Source: Acinetobacter sp. GSS19 (lineage in GTDB: Bacteria; Pseudomonadota; Gammaproteobacteria; Pseudomonadales; Moraxellaceae). From it: a DNA stretch of 64,000 nt. Location of the stretch: NCBI RefSeq assembly GCF_028621895.1, contig NZ_CP117520.1:1612001-1676000 (forward strand). Reading direction: 5' to 3'. The position numbers were made by a program, and so were the translations under genes. This document shows positions 1 to 9,588 of this stretch, one piece after another. The notes under the pieces are model-generated. The model ran no database searches, was not told where the DNA came from, and saw only the letters and a program-made list of their open reading frames with translations. Within the stretch, counting starts at the first letter, position 1, and every line of letters starts with the position of its first letter.

Positions 1-409
1 AAATTTCCTGATCATCAATCGAATACACCAGGGATTGATTCCCCACGCCGTCCAGCGTGTCATAGTAGACAATCACCATTTTGCCACGCTTGATTTCATT
101 CTGAATATCGGCATAACTTAAAGCAGCCTGAATCGGAATGCGCAAGGCTTTTGCTTCGGTATAACTCTGCCGTTCGGTTTTATCGATATTGGGATCAGGA
201 TCGGTATGAAAAGCCACCTCAAACCCGATTTTCTTTAATGCCACGGCCAGAGCTATGGTAAAAGTGCCCTGTTGATAATCATGGCGGCATAGCTTAATCA
301 GCTCGCTCATTGCAATTTGTACCCCATGGTGCTGTAACACCATCCATACCGCAAACACTCCACAGTTAGCTTCGAGATTCAGCAATGAATCAGGCATCGT
401 CATGGCCAT
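1..409 (-). CDS. C39-like cysteine peptidase domain protein, 3' end outside the window
   Basis: Partial gene: the first 136 codons are visible and the reading frame runs off the left edge. The N-terminus carries a C39-type active-site region, with EANCGVFAVW followed by MVLQHHG near residues 13-31, like the Cys motif of bacteriocin-processing and C39-like peptidases. The expected catalytic His is not obvious: the later segment GVGNQSLVYSID has Asn where His is usual, so it may be a non-peptidase relative. There is no signal peptide and no membrane segment in the visible part. ATG at 407-409 is preceded in frame by a stop at 440-442; a second ATG lies two codons further on. The neighbour icd is on the same strand but separated by a terminator. 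Substrate and role are unknown. Confidence 0.6.
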   Translation of the reverse strand, partial: MAMTMPDSLLNLEANCGVFAVWMVLQHHGVQIAMSELIKLCRHDYQQGTFTIALAVALKKIGFEVAFHTDPDPNIDKTERQSYTEAKALRIPIQAALSYADIQNEIKRGKMVIVYYDTLDGVGNQSLVYSIDDQEI

Positions 410-747
410 AGCTTTAAGTCCAGAATTTGAGTCAATCGTTCATGATACTATTTTATCAACAGAAATCAGCGGATTCTCTTGAATTGACTGATCCTGCCTC
501 ATTTTTCAATCTTTCTGAAAATATTTGAGTCTGAATCACTTCACTGGCTTTGTCTTACTGCGGTGCAGCTCTCTTCAACACTTAAAACATTTATCTTAAA
601 ATCACCTTGCCATCTCATCCATTCCCATACAGTACAGATAGAATTCAACTAATCTCATCTATTGATTTGGTAAAAAATCAGCAATAAAAAAGCCGGTGCA
701 GATGCACCGGCTTTTTTGATTTCATCGATGGTTAAACCGATTACATC
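410..747. other. intergenic region upstream of the C39-like gene
   Basis: AT-rich gap of 338 bases. The right end holds the icd terminator hairpin. The left part would contain the promoter of the C39-like gene. I see no convincing gene in it on either strand. Confidence 0.5.
688..717 (-). terminator. rho-independent terminator of icd
   Basis: Ten-base perfect inverted repeat (AGCCGGTGCA and TGCACCGGCT) with A and T runs on its two sides. On the minus strand it ends in a T run 30 bases after the icd stop. Confidence 0.85.
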
Positions 748-2985
748 TTACACTGCAGCAGAAGCAAGCACTGTGTTAAACGTTGCGCTTGGGCGCATCA
801 CAGCATTCACTTTTTCTTGATCAACGGCGTAGTAACCACCGATATCAGCAGGTTGACCTTGAACTTGTGCAAGCTCAGCAACGATCTTCTCTTCATTTGC
901 AGCTAAAGCTTGAGCAAGAGGAGCAAATTTCGCTTTCAACTCAGCATCTTCATCCTGTGCAGCAAGCTCTTGAGCCCAATACATTGCTAGATAGAAGTGA
1001 CTGCCACGGTTGTCGAGCTCACCCGTACGGCGTGAAGGTGATTTGTCATTGTCGAGCAATTTACCCGTTGCTTGATCTAGGGTCTTCGCAAGCAATTTCG
1101 CACGATCATTGCTTTCTTTGATGCCTAACTCTTCAAGAGAAACTGCTAGTGCCAAGAACTCACCGAGCGAATCCCAACGCAAGTGGTTTTCTTCAACAAG
1201 TTGTTGTACGTGTTTCGGTGCTGAACCACCTGCACCTGTTTCGTACATACCACCGCCCGCCATTAACGGAACGATAGAAAGCATTTTCGCAGAAGTACCC
1301 AGCTCCATAATCGGGAACAAGTCAGTGAGGTAATCACGTAGGATGTTACCTGTTACAGAAATGGTATCCAGACCACGTGCGACACGTTCAAGCGTATAAC
1401 GCATTGCACGCACTTGTGACATGATGTGGATCTCAAGACCAGTCGTATCGTGGTCTTTCAGATATTTCTGAACTTTTTTGATCAACTCATTTTCATGTGG
1501 ACGGTATGGGTCAAGCCAGAAGATCGCTGGCATGCCAGAGTTACGTGCACGAGTCACAGCAAGTTTTACCCAGTCGCGGATCGGTGCATCTTTCACCTGA
1601 CACATACGCCAGATATCACCTTGCTCAACGTTTTGCGACATCAACACTTCACCTGTTTCAAGATCGGTGATGTTGGCAATACCTGCTTCAGGAATTTCAA
1701 ACGTCTTGTCGTGTGAACCGTATTCTTCTGCTTTTTGCGCCATCAAACCAACGTTTGGCACAGTACCCATGGTACGAGGGTCGAAGTTACCGTTCCACTT
1801 ACAGAAATTGATCATTTCTTGGTAAATACGTGCGAAAGTCGATTCCGGCATGACTGCTTTACAGTCGTACTGTTTACCATCAGCACCCCACATTTTACCG
1901 CCAGAACGGATCATGGCAGGCATAGAAGCATCTACGATGATATCGTTAGGTGAGTGGAAGTTGGTGATGCCTTTTGCTGAATCCACCATTGCAAGTGCAG
2001 GACGGTGTTCTTGGCAAGCGTGCAAGTCACGGATAATTTCGTCACGTTGTGATTCAGGCAAGCTCTCGATCTTTTCGTAAAGATTAGCCATACCGTTATT
2101 GACGTTAATGCCTAATTCGTCGAACAGTTTACCGTGCTTTTCAAATGCATCTTTGTAGTAAATTTTCACACAGTGACCAAATACAATCGGGTGTGAAACT
2201 TTCATCATGGTTGCTTTTACGTGTAGCGAGAACAAAATACCTGCTTCGCGACAATCTTCTAACTCTTTCTCATAGAAGTCGCAAAGGGCTTTTTTGCTCA
2301 TGAACATTGAATCAATGATCTCACCATCCTGAAGCGCAACTTTTGGCTTAAGAACGATAGTTTCACCACTGTTAGTGATCAATTCCATCTTCACGTTACG
2401 CGCACGGTCAAGTGTCATTGATTTTTCGCCATGGTAGAAGTCACCTTCTTGCATGTGCGAAACGTGAGTTTGTGACCATTGCTTCCACTCGCTCATTGAA
2501 TGCGGGTGTTTTTTAGCATAGTTCTTCACTGCGGCAGGTGCACGACGGTCAGAGTTACCTTCACGCAACACTGGGTTTACCGCTGAACCTAGGCATTTTC
2601 CATAACGTACTTTAAGCACCTTTTCTTCTTCAGTTGTTGGGTTTTCCGGATAGTCAGGAAGCGCATAACCCTTGGATTGCAATTCTTTGATGCAGGCCGT
2701 CAACTGGCCAACAGACGCACTGATGTTAGGGAGCTTGATGATATTCGTGTCCGGGTCCTGTGTAAGACGGCCCAGCTCTGCAAGATTGTCAGTAACCTTC
2801 TGCTCATCTGTCAGGTAATCAGAGAATTCTGCGAGCACACGTGCGGCTACAGAGATATCACTTTTGGTGATCTCGATGCCGGCTGGCTTAGTAAAGGTTT
2901 CAATAATCGGCAGTAGCGAATAAGTCGCCAACAATGGCGCCTCATCAGTCAGTGTGTAAATGATATTTGACTTTCCACCAGCCAT
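748..2985 (-). CDS. icd: NADP-dependent isocitrate dehydrogenase, monomeric type
   Basis: Converts isocitrate to 2-oxoglutarate and CO2 with NADPH formation in the cytosolic TCA cycle. At 745 residues it has the length of the monomeric (about 80 kDa) IDH family, which is unrelated in length to the 416-residue dimeric Icd of E. coli. The start region ([21 protein letters not shown]) and internal segments such as [20 protein letters not shown] are characteristic of this family. ATG at 2985 has an AAGGGG Shine-Dalgarno nine bases upstream. It stands alone with its own terminator. Monomeric IDH is known in Acinetobacter, Vibrio, Azotobacter and Corynebacterium; some of these also keep a dimeric enzyme, which is not in this window. 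Confidence 0.96.
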   Translation of the reverse strand: MAGGKSNIIYTLTDEAPLLATYSLLPIIETFTKPAGIEITKSDISVAARVLAEFSDYLTDEQKVTDNLAELGRLTQDPDTNIIKLPNISASVGQLTACIKELQSKGYALPDYPENPTTEEEKVLKVRYGKCLGSAVNPVLREGNSDRRAPAAVKNYAKKHPHSMSEWKQWSQTHVSHMQEGDFYHGEKSMTLDRARNVKMELITNSGETIVLKPKVALQDGEIIDSMFMSKKALCDFYEKELEDCREAGILFSLHVKATMMKVSHPIVFGHCVKIYYKDAFEKHGKLFDELGINVNNGMANLYEKIESLPESQRDEIIRDLHACQEHRPALAMVDSAKGITNFHSPNDIIVDASMPAMIRSGGKMWGADGKQYDCKAVMPESTFARIYQEMINFCKWNGNFDPRTMGTVPNVGLMAQKAEEYGSHDKTFEIPEAGIANITDLETGEVLMSQNVEQGDIWRMCQVKDAPIRDWVKLAVTRARNSGMPAIFWLDPYRPHENELIKKVQKYLKDHDTTGLEIHIMSQVRAMRYTLERVARGLDTISVTGNILRDYLTDLFPIMELGTSAKMLSIVPLMAGGGMYETGAGGSAPKHVQQLVEENHLRWDSLGEFLALAVSLEELGIKESNDRAKLLAKTLDQATGKLLDNDKSPSRRTGELDNRGSHFYLAMYWAQELAAQDEDAELKAKFAPLAQALAANEEKIVAELAQVQGQPADIGGYYAVDQEKVNAVMRPSATFNTVLASAAV

Positions 2986-3361
2986 ATGTGTAGCCCCTTG
3001 TGTTAAATTGAGTTTTGGCGAACCAGACTTTTGGCCCAGCTCTACGAACTGATTTGCTTAAATAAAACCTCGAAAGTATCGGCTCTCAAGGCATTTCAGT
3101 CAATTACAAATCTTGTGATACCAACATTTCAAAAAAAAATACCAATCTTATCCGATCATTTTTAGTACTGAAATTCGTGTCTAAAGCTCAAGTTTTTCCA
3201 AAATGATCGGCAACATCATTCACATCCGCCATCTCTATTCATCCCTACTCAGCAGTTATCAAATTAAGAGTAGGATGCTAAATGACGCATGCTGTACAAG
3301 TCCCTAGGAATCCTCAACAAAGCGCAGGTCATAGAAATCATAGAACCTAATTATTGCTTAC

Positions 3362-3560
3362 TCAAAAACCACGCACAGAAAAAGTCTCTTCAGTTTGGTC
3401 ATACTCAAAAGGAAGTATCTCTGATGGAATTAAATCCGTCTTGGCTACGAAATCATGAGGGATGATATGCACCATAAATTTTACGTGCTAAATATTTCAT
3501 ATCCCCTACACGCTCCCTCAACTTAGGCATTAGCTCAGTTCTATTTTTGATAAGCCTCAG
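3362..3560 (-). pseudogene. possible frameshifted remnant of an unidentified gene
   Basis: Read on the minus strand, one frame gives about 34 protein-like residues (including KLRERVGDMKYLARKIYGAY) up to a stop. A one-base shift continues with HDFVAKTDLIPSEILPFEYD and about 13 more residues to a stop at 3362-3364. Both halves have normal protein composition and join exactly at the shift, as expected for a decayed C-terminal fragment. There is no start codon and no upstream body. I do not recognise the family. It could be chance. Confidence 0.3.
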
Positions 3561-3650
3561 ACTTCAGATACAGCTGGAAAGAATAAAACGAGACGTTTTA
3601 CGCCCTGATCTCTTGCAAAATTATACGATTTCACAATGTGCAAATTACAA

Positions 3651-3679
3651 TTGGAACAAAATCGATTTCCAAGTACAAT
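3651..3679 (+). promoter_or_regulatory. sigma70-type promoter of ahcY-metF
   Basis: TTGGAA at 3651-3656 and TACAAT at 3674-3679 are separated by exactly 17 bases. A start about seven bases later would fall near 3686, just before the first riboswitch helix at 3690. Confidence 0.6.
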
Positions 3680-3689
3680 ATTCCCCTAG

Positions 3690-3788
3690 TCGAGGGATGC
3701 TGCAACATTTTGGGAATAACTACCCAAATTCGCCAGGCTCGACGATCGGTTGAACATTCGACTCAACCAACAACGGCATCCGCGAACT
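3690..3788 (+). ncRNA. S-adenosylhomocysteine (SAH) riboswitch
   Basis: Cis-acting RNA in the ahcY leader. The sequence matches the conserved core of the known SAH riboswitch class: CGAGGGATGCTGCAAC at 3691-3706, GCCAGGCTCG at 3732-3741 and AACGGCATCC at 3772-3781. Pairings seen: TCGAG 3690-3694 with CTCGA 3738-3742; TTTGGG 3709-3714 with CCCAAA 3723-3728; GGTTGA 3748-3753 with TCAACC 3763-3768; and a pseudoknot GGATGC 3695-3700 with GCATCC 3776-3781. In known cases SAH binding raises expression of the enzyme that removes SAH. No terminator hairpin lies between the aptamer and the AGGAG at 3811-3815, so control is more likely at translation initiation (inference). Confidence 0.88.
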
Positions 3789-3821
3789 CAACGATCAACA
3801 TGTTATTTCTAGGAGATCCTG

Positions 3822-5204
3822 ATGAACGCGGTGAATGCTTCATTTACAGATTATAAAGTTGCCGATATTGCTCTTGCTGATTACGGCCGTAAAGAAATCA
3901 AACTTGCCGAAGCCGAAATGCCAGCCTTGATGGGCTTGCGTCGCCGCTATGCGGCTGCAAAACCACTTGCAGGTGCCAAAATCCTCGGCTGTATCCACAT
4001 GACCATTCAAACAGCAGTGTTGATTGAAACACTGGTTGAGTTGGGTGCGGAAGTACGCTGGACGTCATGCAACATTTTCTCGACACAAGACCATGCGGCA
4101 GCTGCGATTGCTGCAAGTGGTGTACCGGTGTTTGCCTGGAAAGGTGAAACTGAAGAAGAATATGTATGGTGCCTGGAACAGCAAATCAATGTGAATGGCA
4201 AACCTTGGGATGCCAACATGATTCTGGACGATGGTGGTGACCTGACTGCTCTTGTTCATGAAAAATATCCTGAAATGCTTGAACGTATTCACGGTATTAC
4301 CGAAGAAACCACCACAGGTGTCGCTCGTCTGATTGAAATGTGCAAAGACGGTTCTTTAAAAGTACCTGCGATCAACGTCAACGACTCTGTGACCAAATCT
4401 AAAAACGACAACAAATACGGTTGCCGTCACTCGTTAAACGATGCGATCAAACGCGGTACTGACATGTTATTGTCTGGCCGTCGCGCGCTGGTAATTGGTT
4501 ATGGTGACGTGGGTAAAGGTTCTGCACAATCTTTACGTCAAGAAGGCATGATTGTACGCGTGACTGAAATTGACCCGATCTGTGCAATGCAAGCGTGCAT
4601 GGACGGTTACGAAGTTGTTTCTCCATACAAAAATGGCGTGCCAACCGGTAAAAAAGAAGACATCAACCTTGAGCTTCTACAAAATACTGACCTTGTTGTA
4701 ACAACAACAGGGAACTACCATGTTTGTGATGCGGCCATGCTCGACAGCTTAAAAGCGGGTGCGGTGGTATGTAACATCGGTCATTTCGATACTGAAATCG
4801 ATACCGCTTATTTACGTGGTTACAAGTGGGTTGAAGTAAAACCTCAAGTACACCAAGTATACCGTTCAGAAAATGACAGCGATTACCTCATTCTGCTTTC
4901 TGAAGGTCGTTTGGTGAACCTGGGCAATGCAACTGGCCACCCATCACGCATCATGGATGGTTCATTTGCCAACCAAGTTCTAGCACAAATGTACCTGTTT
5001 GAAGAAAAATTTGCTGATCTTCCTGCTGAGCAAAAAGCAGCGAAAATCCGCGTTGAAGTTTTACCGAAAAAACTGGATGAAGAAGTCGCAGCAGCTATGG
5101 TTGCCGGTTTCGGTGGCGTATTGACACAATTGACTCAAGAACAGGCTGACTACCTCGGTGTAGCGGTTGAAGGCCCATTCAAATCAGATGCATACAAATA
5201 CTAA
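3822..5204 (+). CDS. ahcY: adenosylhomocysteinase (SAH hydrolase)
   Basis: Reversibly cleaves S-adenosylhomocysteine to adenosine and homocysteine, removing the product inhibitor of methyltransferases. The NAD-binding signature [13 protein letters not shown] lies near residue 226. The substrate-site segments [16 protein letters not shown] and [16 protein letters not shown], and the C-terminus ending in KSDAYKY (the Lys-Tyr that reaches the NAD site), are intact. The length of 460 is normal for the long bacterial type. ATG at 3822 has AGGAG seven bases upstream. It is preceded by an SAH riboswitch and followed after 76 bases by metF, so the pair regenerates homocysteine and supplies methyl-THF. 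A hairpin between the two genes may reduce read-through. Confidence 0.97.
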   Translation: MNAVNASFTDYKVADIALADYGRKEIKLAEAEMPALMGLRRRYAAAKPLAGAKILGCIHMTIQTAVLIETLVELGAEVRWTSCNIFSTQDHAAAAIAASGVPVFAWKGETEEEYVWCLEQQINVNGKPWDANMILDDGGDLTALVHEKYPEMLERIHGITEETTTGVARLIEMCKDGSLKVPAINVNDSVTKSKNDNKYGCRHSLNDAIKRGTDMLLSGRRALVIGYGDVGKGSAQSLRQEGMIVRVTEIDPICAMQACMDGYEVVSPYKNGVPTGKKEDINLELLQNTDLVVTTTGNYHVCDAAMLDSLKAGAVVCNIGHFDTEIDTAYLRGYKWVEVKPQVHQVYRSENDSDYLILLSEGRLVNLGNATGHPSRIMDGSFANQVLAQMYLFEEKFADLPAEQKAAKIRVEVLPKKLDEEVAAAMVAGFGGVLTQLTQEQADYLGVAVEGPFKSDAYKY

Positions 5205-5211
5205 GTAACCC

Positions 5212-5243
5212 AAGGGCAGTTGCATATGCATACTGCCCTTTTT
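5212..5243 (+). terminator. hairpin after ahcY, terminator or attenuator before metF
   Basis: AAGGGCAGT (5212-5220) pairs with ACTGCCCTT (5232-5240), followed by a short T run. It lies between two functionally linked genes, so it may act as a partial terminator. Confidence 0.7.
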
Positions 5244-5280
5244 ACTCAGCCGATATTTGTACATCAAAAAAGGATTTGAT

Positions 5281-6117
5281 ATGAGCAAACGTGTTCCGAT
5301 TTCTTTTGAATTTTTCCCGCCAAAAACTGATGCCGGTGCAGAAAAGCTGCAATTGGTACATCAGGAATTACAACAGCTGAATCCTGAGTTTTTCTCGGTG
5401 ACCTATGGCGCTGGCGGTTCTACCCGTGAGCGTACGTTGGCCGCAATCGATGCCTTTAACGCTAAAGGCACACCGGTTGCTCCTCACCTGTCTTGTATCG
5501 GGGATGACAAAGCGCGTATTGCTGAACTTTTAGATTTGTACAAATCCAAAGGTATCAATCGTATTGTCGCCTTACGTGGCGACCTTCCTTCAGGTCAGGT
5601 GGGTCTCGGTGAGCTACCATACGCACAGGATCTGGTGCGTTTTATCCGTGAACATTCAGGTGATCATTTCCATATTGAAGTGGCGGCTTACCCGGAAATG
5701 CATCCACAAGCAGAAAACTTCGATGCGGATATCCAGCGCTTTGTAGAAAAAGTGAATGCAGGTGCCAATGCTGCAATTACCCAGTTTTTCTTTAATCCAG
5801 ATGCGTACTTTTACTTTATGGATCGTATCCAGAAAGCGGGTATTGATATTCCAGTAGCGCCGGGCATTATGCCGATTACCAATGCCAGCAATCTGATCCG
5901 TTTTGCGGATGGTACGGGTGCTGAGATTCCACGCTGGATTCGTAAGCAACTGGCTGCGTATGGCGATGATGTGGAATCAATCAAAGCTTTTGGTCATGAA
6001 GTGGTCATCACACTCTGTGAACGCCTGATTGCTGGCGGTGCTCCAAGCCTACACTTCTACTCCATGAACCAGACCGAGCCAACACGCCAGTTAGTCCTTG
6101 ACCTGGGTCTGAACTAA
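5281..6117 (+). CDS. metF: methylenetetrahydrofolate reductase
   Basis: Reduces 5,10-methylene-THF to 5-methyl-THF, the methyl donor for methionine synthase; FAD enzyme, cytosolic. The 278-residue protein has the MetF start SFEFFPPKT (Glu catalytic residue near position 10), VTYGAGGST, the FAD region ALRGDLP, and the ITQFFFNPDAYFYF segment. ATG at 5281 with AAGGA upstream is preferred over an in-frame TTG at 5257. It sits 76 bases behind ahcY on the same strand and ends 40 bases before rsmE, so it may belong to a riboswitch-controlled unit or have its own promoter. Confidence 0.96.
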   Translation: MSKRVPISFEFFPPKTDAGAEKLQLVHQELQQLNPEFFSVTYGAGGSTRERTLAAIDAFNAKGTPVAPHLSCIGDDKARIAELLDLYKSKGINRIVALRGDLPSGQVGLGELPYAQDLVRFIREHSGDHFHIEVAAYPEMHPQAENFDADIQRFVEKVNAGANAAITQFFFNPDAYFYFMDRIQKAGIDIPVAPGIMPITNASNLIRFADGTGAEIPRWIRKQLAAYGDDVESIKAFGHEVVITLCERLIAGGAPSLHFYSMNQTEPTRQLVLDLGLN

Positions 6118-6157
6118 ACTGCCTATATTCAACACACACAACCAGAGACACGTAACC

Positions 6158-6871
6158 ATGACCCGTTTTTATATTAATGCTGATTTGACTGTCGAGGAAA
6201 CTTGCGAGCTTTCTGAAACCGTCTTTCATCATTGGGTTCGTGTGCTACGTGCTCAGGTGGGTGATCAAGCCACCCTGTTTAATGGCAAAGGTGGTGAATA
6301 TGAAGTGACCTTAACCGAGGTGTCGAAAAAGACAGCTTCTGTGCAGGTCACGCATTTTAGTCCAGGCGATCGTACTCCGGCTTTTAAAGCAGTGCTTGGC
6401 CAAGTGATGAGTAAAGGCGACCGTATGGATTATGCGATCCAAAAAGCCACTGAACTTGGCGTGGATCAAATCCAGCTTTTGACCTCTGAACGCTGTGAAA
6501 TGCGCCTCAAATACGATCGTGACCAGAAGAAACTGGAGCATTGGCAAGGGGTAGCAATTGCCGCTTGCGAGCAGTGTGGTATGAACCGGATACCCCAAAT
6601 TTTGCCACCGCTAGCACTCAGTGAATGGCTAAACAGTGAACTTCCAGCAACACGTTTAGTGCTTGCGCCGAACAAAGATCAGGTCAATGTACTGCAACAT
6701 GCAAATTCAGAACTGGCCTTATTAATTGGCCCCGAAGGCGGCTTGAGTGAGACAGAAATTGAACAGGCAAATGCAGCAGGCTTCCAGAATTGGTGTATTG
6801 GGGAGCGCGTATTGCGTACAGAAACTGCACCGGTTGTAGCGCTTTCGATTTTAAATCACCATTTTGCTTAA
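6158..6871 (+). CDS. rsmE: 16S rRNA (uracil(1498)-N(3))-methyltransferase
   Basis: SAM-dependent methylation of U1498 of 16S rRNA in the 30S subunit. The 237 residues fit the RsmE family. An N-terminal PUA-like RNA-binding part includes HHWVRVLRAQVGDQ. The C-terminal SPOUT knot has QKATELGVDQI near residue 93, LIGPEGGLSETEIEQA near 190 and LGERVLRTETA-like sequence (IGERVLRTETAPVVAL) at the end. ATG at 6158 follows metF by 40 bases with only a weak AGAGA upstream. Likely co-transcribed with metF, though the functions are unrelated apart from SAM use. Confidence 0.94.
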   Translation: MTRFYINADLTVEETCELSETVFHHWVRVLRAQVGDQATLFNGKGGEYEVTLTEVSKKTASVQVTHFSPGDRTPAFKAVLGQVMSKGDRMDYAIQKATELGVDQIQLLTSERCEMRLKYDRDQKKLEHWQGVAIAACEQCGMNRIPQILPPLALSEWLNSELPATRLVLAPNKDQVNVLQHANSELALLIGPEGGLSETEIEQANAAGFQNWCIGERVLRTETAPVVALSILNHHFA

Positions 6872-7228
6872 GTCCGATTGCTTTTTATAGTTCACCCACA
6901 AAACAACCAAAACCAACTCAGCATTGATGTGCTTTTTTTCGCAAAATTTCTTTAAAATTCCTTCATTTCCTTAGATCTTCACCAAAACATCACATCGCTT
7001 AAATTAGCTTACTTTTCCATAGAATATCTGCCCAATTTGGGCGATATACCCTCAGATGCATAAACTTATATCTCTTGAGTATTACTCTATAAATTTGAGC
7101 TCTAAGTTTGTTCGAAAAAGCAGCAGGCTTGACTGGGCGAAGTGCTCAACTAATGGTATATTCGGGAGAATTTAGCAAAAACCCCCGCCAGCAACGCTGG
7201 AATAACTCTTGCAACAATCGAGACTCAG
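6872..7228. other. 357-bp gap between rsmE and maeB
   Basis: AT-rich. The right part holds a candidate maeB promoter and a small CCAGC/GCTGG hairpin at 7188-7200 in the leader. No clear terminator for rsmE and no gene were seen. Confidence 0.45.
7154..7162 (+). promoter_or_regulatory. possible extended -10 promoter of maeB
   Basis: TGG directly before TATATT (7157-7162) makes an extended -10 element about 67 bases before the maeB start. No good -35 is visible at standard spacing. Confidence 0.35.
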
Positions 7229-9499
7229 ATGGACGATCAATCATTAAAACAGCAGGCTTTGTACTACCACGAATTCCCAACTCCAGGGAAAATCAGCGTG
7301 ACACCAAGCAAGCAGCTGGTCAACCAACGTGATCTAGCGCTTGCTTATTCTCCAGGTGTTGCAGCACCTTGCTTAGAGATCGAACGTGATCCTTCGCTTG
7401 CAGCCAAATATACCGCACGTGGTAACCTTGTTGCCGTAGTCAGTAACGGTACAGCCGTACTGGGTCTAGGTAATATCGGTCCATTGGCCTCTAAACCTGT
7501 AATGGAAGGTAAAGGCGTTCTGTTCAAGAAGTTTGCGGGTGTCGATGTATTCGATATCGAAATTGCAGAAAATGATCCAGACAAGATTGTTGATATTGTT
7601 GCTGCACTAGAACCAACCTTTGGCGGAATTAACTTAGAAGACATCAAAGCACCTGAATGTTTCTACATCGAGCGCAAACTGCGTGAACGTATGAACATTC
7701 CAGTGTTCCATGATGACCAACATGGTACATCGATCATTGTGGGTGCAGCATTGCTGAATGCCCTACAACTGGTTGAGAAAAAAATTGACGAAATCCGAAT
7801 TGTTGCCTCAGGTGCCGGGGCTGCTGCCCTCTCTTGCCTTGACTTGCTTTGCGCACTCGGTGTCAAAAAAGAAAATATCATCGTTGCCGACTCACGTGGT
7901 CTAATCACCACCTCTCGTGAAGGCTTGGATGATTCGAAAAAACGTTACATGCAAGACATTCAGGCGACTCAGTTACACGAAGTCATGAATGACGCTGACA
8001 TGTTCCTCGGTCTTTCTGCTGCTGGCATCCTCACCAAAGAAATGGTGAAACAGATGGCGGCTAATCCGATCATCTTTGCTTTGGCGAACCCAGATCCAGA
8101 AATTCTGCCAGAACATGCGCATGAAGTTCGTCCTGACGTGATCATGGCAACGGGGCGTTCAGATTACCCGAACCAGGTGAACAACGCACTATGCTTCCCT
8201 TATATCTTCCGTGGTGCACTCGATGTCGGTGCAACCACCATTAACGAAGAAATGAAGATTGCCTGCGTACATGCGATTGCAAAAATGGCGCATGTTGAGG
8301 CAGATGCGGCAACTTATGGTGAAAAATCAGCTTCTTTCGGTCGTGATTACCTGATTCCGCGTCCACTTGATCAGCGCTTAATTCTTGAGATTGCCCCTGC
8401 TGTTGCTAAAGCTGCAATGGACTCGGGTGTTGCAACTCGCCCAATCCAAGACTTTGATTCTTACCGTCAACGCTTGTCTGAGTTTGTATATAACTCAGCC
8501 TTGATGATGAAACCAATCTTCGCCCAAGCGAAATCGGATCCAAAACGTATCGCATATGCAGAAGGTGAAGACCTACGCGTATTGCGTGCGGTACAAATCG
8601 CAGTGGATGAAGGTCTGGTTAAACCAATCTTGGTCGGTCGTACAGCAGTGATCGAAGCCAACATCAAGCAGTTGGGCCTACGTTTACAAAATGGCGTAAA
8701 CATCGAAATCATTGATCAGGAAAAGAACCCGCACTATCAAGCATTTGCCGATGATTACTATCAAATCATGCAACGCAAAGGCGTGACCGTGGAATACGCA
8801 CAACGTGAAGCACGTCGTCGTTCAACCCTGATCGCTGCGATGCTAGTTCGTCACGGCCTTGCAGATGGTATGCTCTGTGGTACTTACTCAAGCTATGACA
8901 TTCACCTTGATTTCGTGAGCAACATTATTGGCTTGAAAGAAGGTCACAATACTTTCTTCACCTTGAATGCCTTGATGCTTGAAGATCGCAACCTGTTTAT
9001 TGCAGACACCTATGTCAACACCAACCCGACTGCCCAGCAGTTGGCTGAAATGACTATTCTGGCAGCTGAAGAAGTTCGTCGTTTTGGTATGACACCACGT
9101 GTTGCTTTGCTTTCTCATTCTAGCTTCGGCAGCGACCAGACAGATCCAAGCGCGCAAAAAATGCGTGAAGTGTTCAATATCCTGTCTAAAATCGCACCGG
9201 AACTTGAAGTGGAAGGCGAGATGCACGGTGATGCTGCATTGGATGAAAACATTCGCCACTTTGCATTCCCGAACTCACGTTTCAAAGGTTCAGCGAATTT
9301 GTTGATCATGCCAAATCTGGATGCAGCAAACATTTCGTTCAACCTGTTGAAATCAACTTCTGGCAATAACGTGACGATTGGTCCGATCCTGCTTGGTGCA
9401 GCAAAACCAGTTCACATCTTGACGCCAACAGCAACAACACGCCGTCTGGTCAACATGACTGCTTTAACTGTGGCTGAAATTCAGCAAGATCAAGCCTAA
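7229..9499 (+). CDS. maeB: NADP-dependent malic enzyme with C-terminal phosphotransacetylase-like domain
   Basis: Oxidative decarboxylation of malate to pyruvate with NADPH production; a gluconeogenic and anaplerotic node important for growth on acids. At 756 residues it has the two-domain MaeB layout. The malic enzyme domain spans residues 1 to about 420, with the malate-site [16 protein letters not shown] near residue 32, [20 protein letters not shown] near 160, and the nucleotide fold with [13 protein letters not shown] near 195. A phosphate acetyltransferase-like domain runs from about 430 to the end; in this family it is regulatory (acetyl-CoA binding) rather than catalytic. ATG at 7229 starts the known N-terminus [20 protein letters not shown]. 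It stands alone between two terminator regions. Confidence 0.95.
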   Translation: MDDQSLKQQALYYHEFPTPGKISVTPSKQLVNQRDLALAYSPGVAAPCLEIERDPSLAAKYTARGNLVAVVSNGTAVLGLGNIGPLASKPVMEGKGVLFKKFAGVDVFDIEIAENDPDKIVDIVAALEPTFGGINLEDIKAPECFYIERKLRERMNIPVFHDDQHGTSIIVGAALLNALQLVEKKIDEIRIVASGAGAAALSCLDLLCALGVKKENIIVADSRGLITTSREGLDDSKKRYMQDIQATQLHEVMNDADMFLGLSAAGILTKEMVKQMAANPIIFALANPDPEILPEHAHEVRPDVIMATGRSDYPNQVNNALCFPYIFRGALDVGATTINEEMKIACVHAIAKMAHVEADAATYGEKSASFGRDYLIPRPLDQRLILEIAPAVAKAAMDSGVATRPIQDFDSYRQRLSEFVYNSALMMKPIFAQAKSDPKRIAYAEGEDLRVLRAVQIAVDEGLVKPILVGRTAVIEANIKQLGLRLQNGVNIEIIDQEKNPHYQAFADDYYQIMQRKGVTVEYAQREARRRSTLIAAMLVRHGLADGMLCGTYSSYDIHLDFVSNIIGLKEGHNTFFTLNALMLEDRNLFIADTYVNTNPTAQQLAEMTILAAEEVRRFGMTPRVALLSHSSFGSDQTDPSAQKMREVFNILSKIAPELEVEGEMHGDAALDENIRHFAFPNSRFKGSANLLIMPNLDAANISFNLLKSTSGNNVTIGPILLGAAKPVHILTPTATTRRLVNMTALTVAEIQQDQA

Positions 9500-9506
9500 T
9501 CCCAGA

Positions 9507-9529
9507 AAGCCGAGTAAAAAGCTCGGCTT
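9507..9529 (+). terminator. hairpin after maeB, weak T run
   Basis: AAGCCGAG (9507-9514) pairs with CTCGGCTT (9522-9529). It is followed by TGCTGAC rather than a T run, so termination here alone would be weak. Confidence 0.45.
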
Positions 9530-9542
9530 GCTGACTTGAGAA

Positions 9543-9587
9543 AACCTCTATTCTGTTGCATGATTGCCTCAAGAATAGAGGTTTTTT
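9543..9587 (+). terminator. 12-bp hairpin with T6: maeB terminator covering the cca ribosome site
   Basis: AACCTCTATTCT (9543-9554) pairs perfectly with AGAATAGAGGTT (9572-9583), followed by a T run. The 3' arm contains AGAGG at 9577-9581, seven bases before the cca ATG, so the same structure that should stop maeB transcription would also mask the cca Shine-Dalgarno. Confidence 0.7.
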
Positions 9588-9588
9588 C

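Larger units (their letters stand above)
2986..3821. other. 836-bp gap between icd and ahcY
   Basis: Divergent intergenic region. From left to right it contains the icd promoter area, a minus-strand decayed coding fragment (3362-3560), and the promoter and SAH riboswitch of ahcY. The stretch 3060-3360 shows no feature I can support. Confidence 0.6.

Noticed and set aside
3547..3856. Plus-strand ORFs overlapping the ahcY leader
   Set aside because: They cover the promoter and riboswitch and run into ahcY in another frame.
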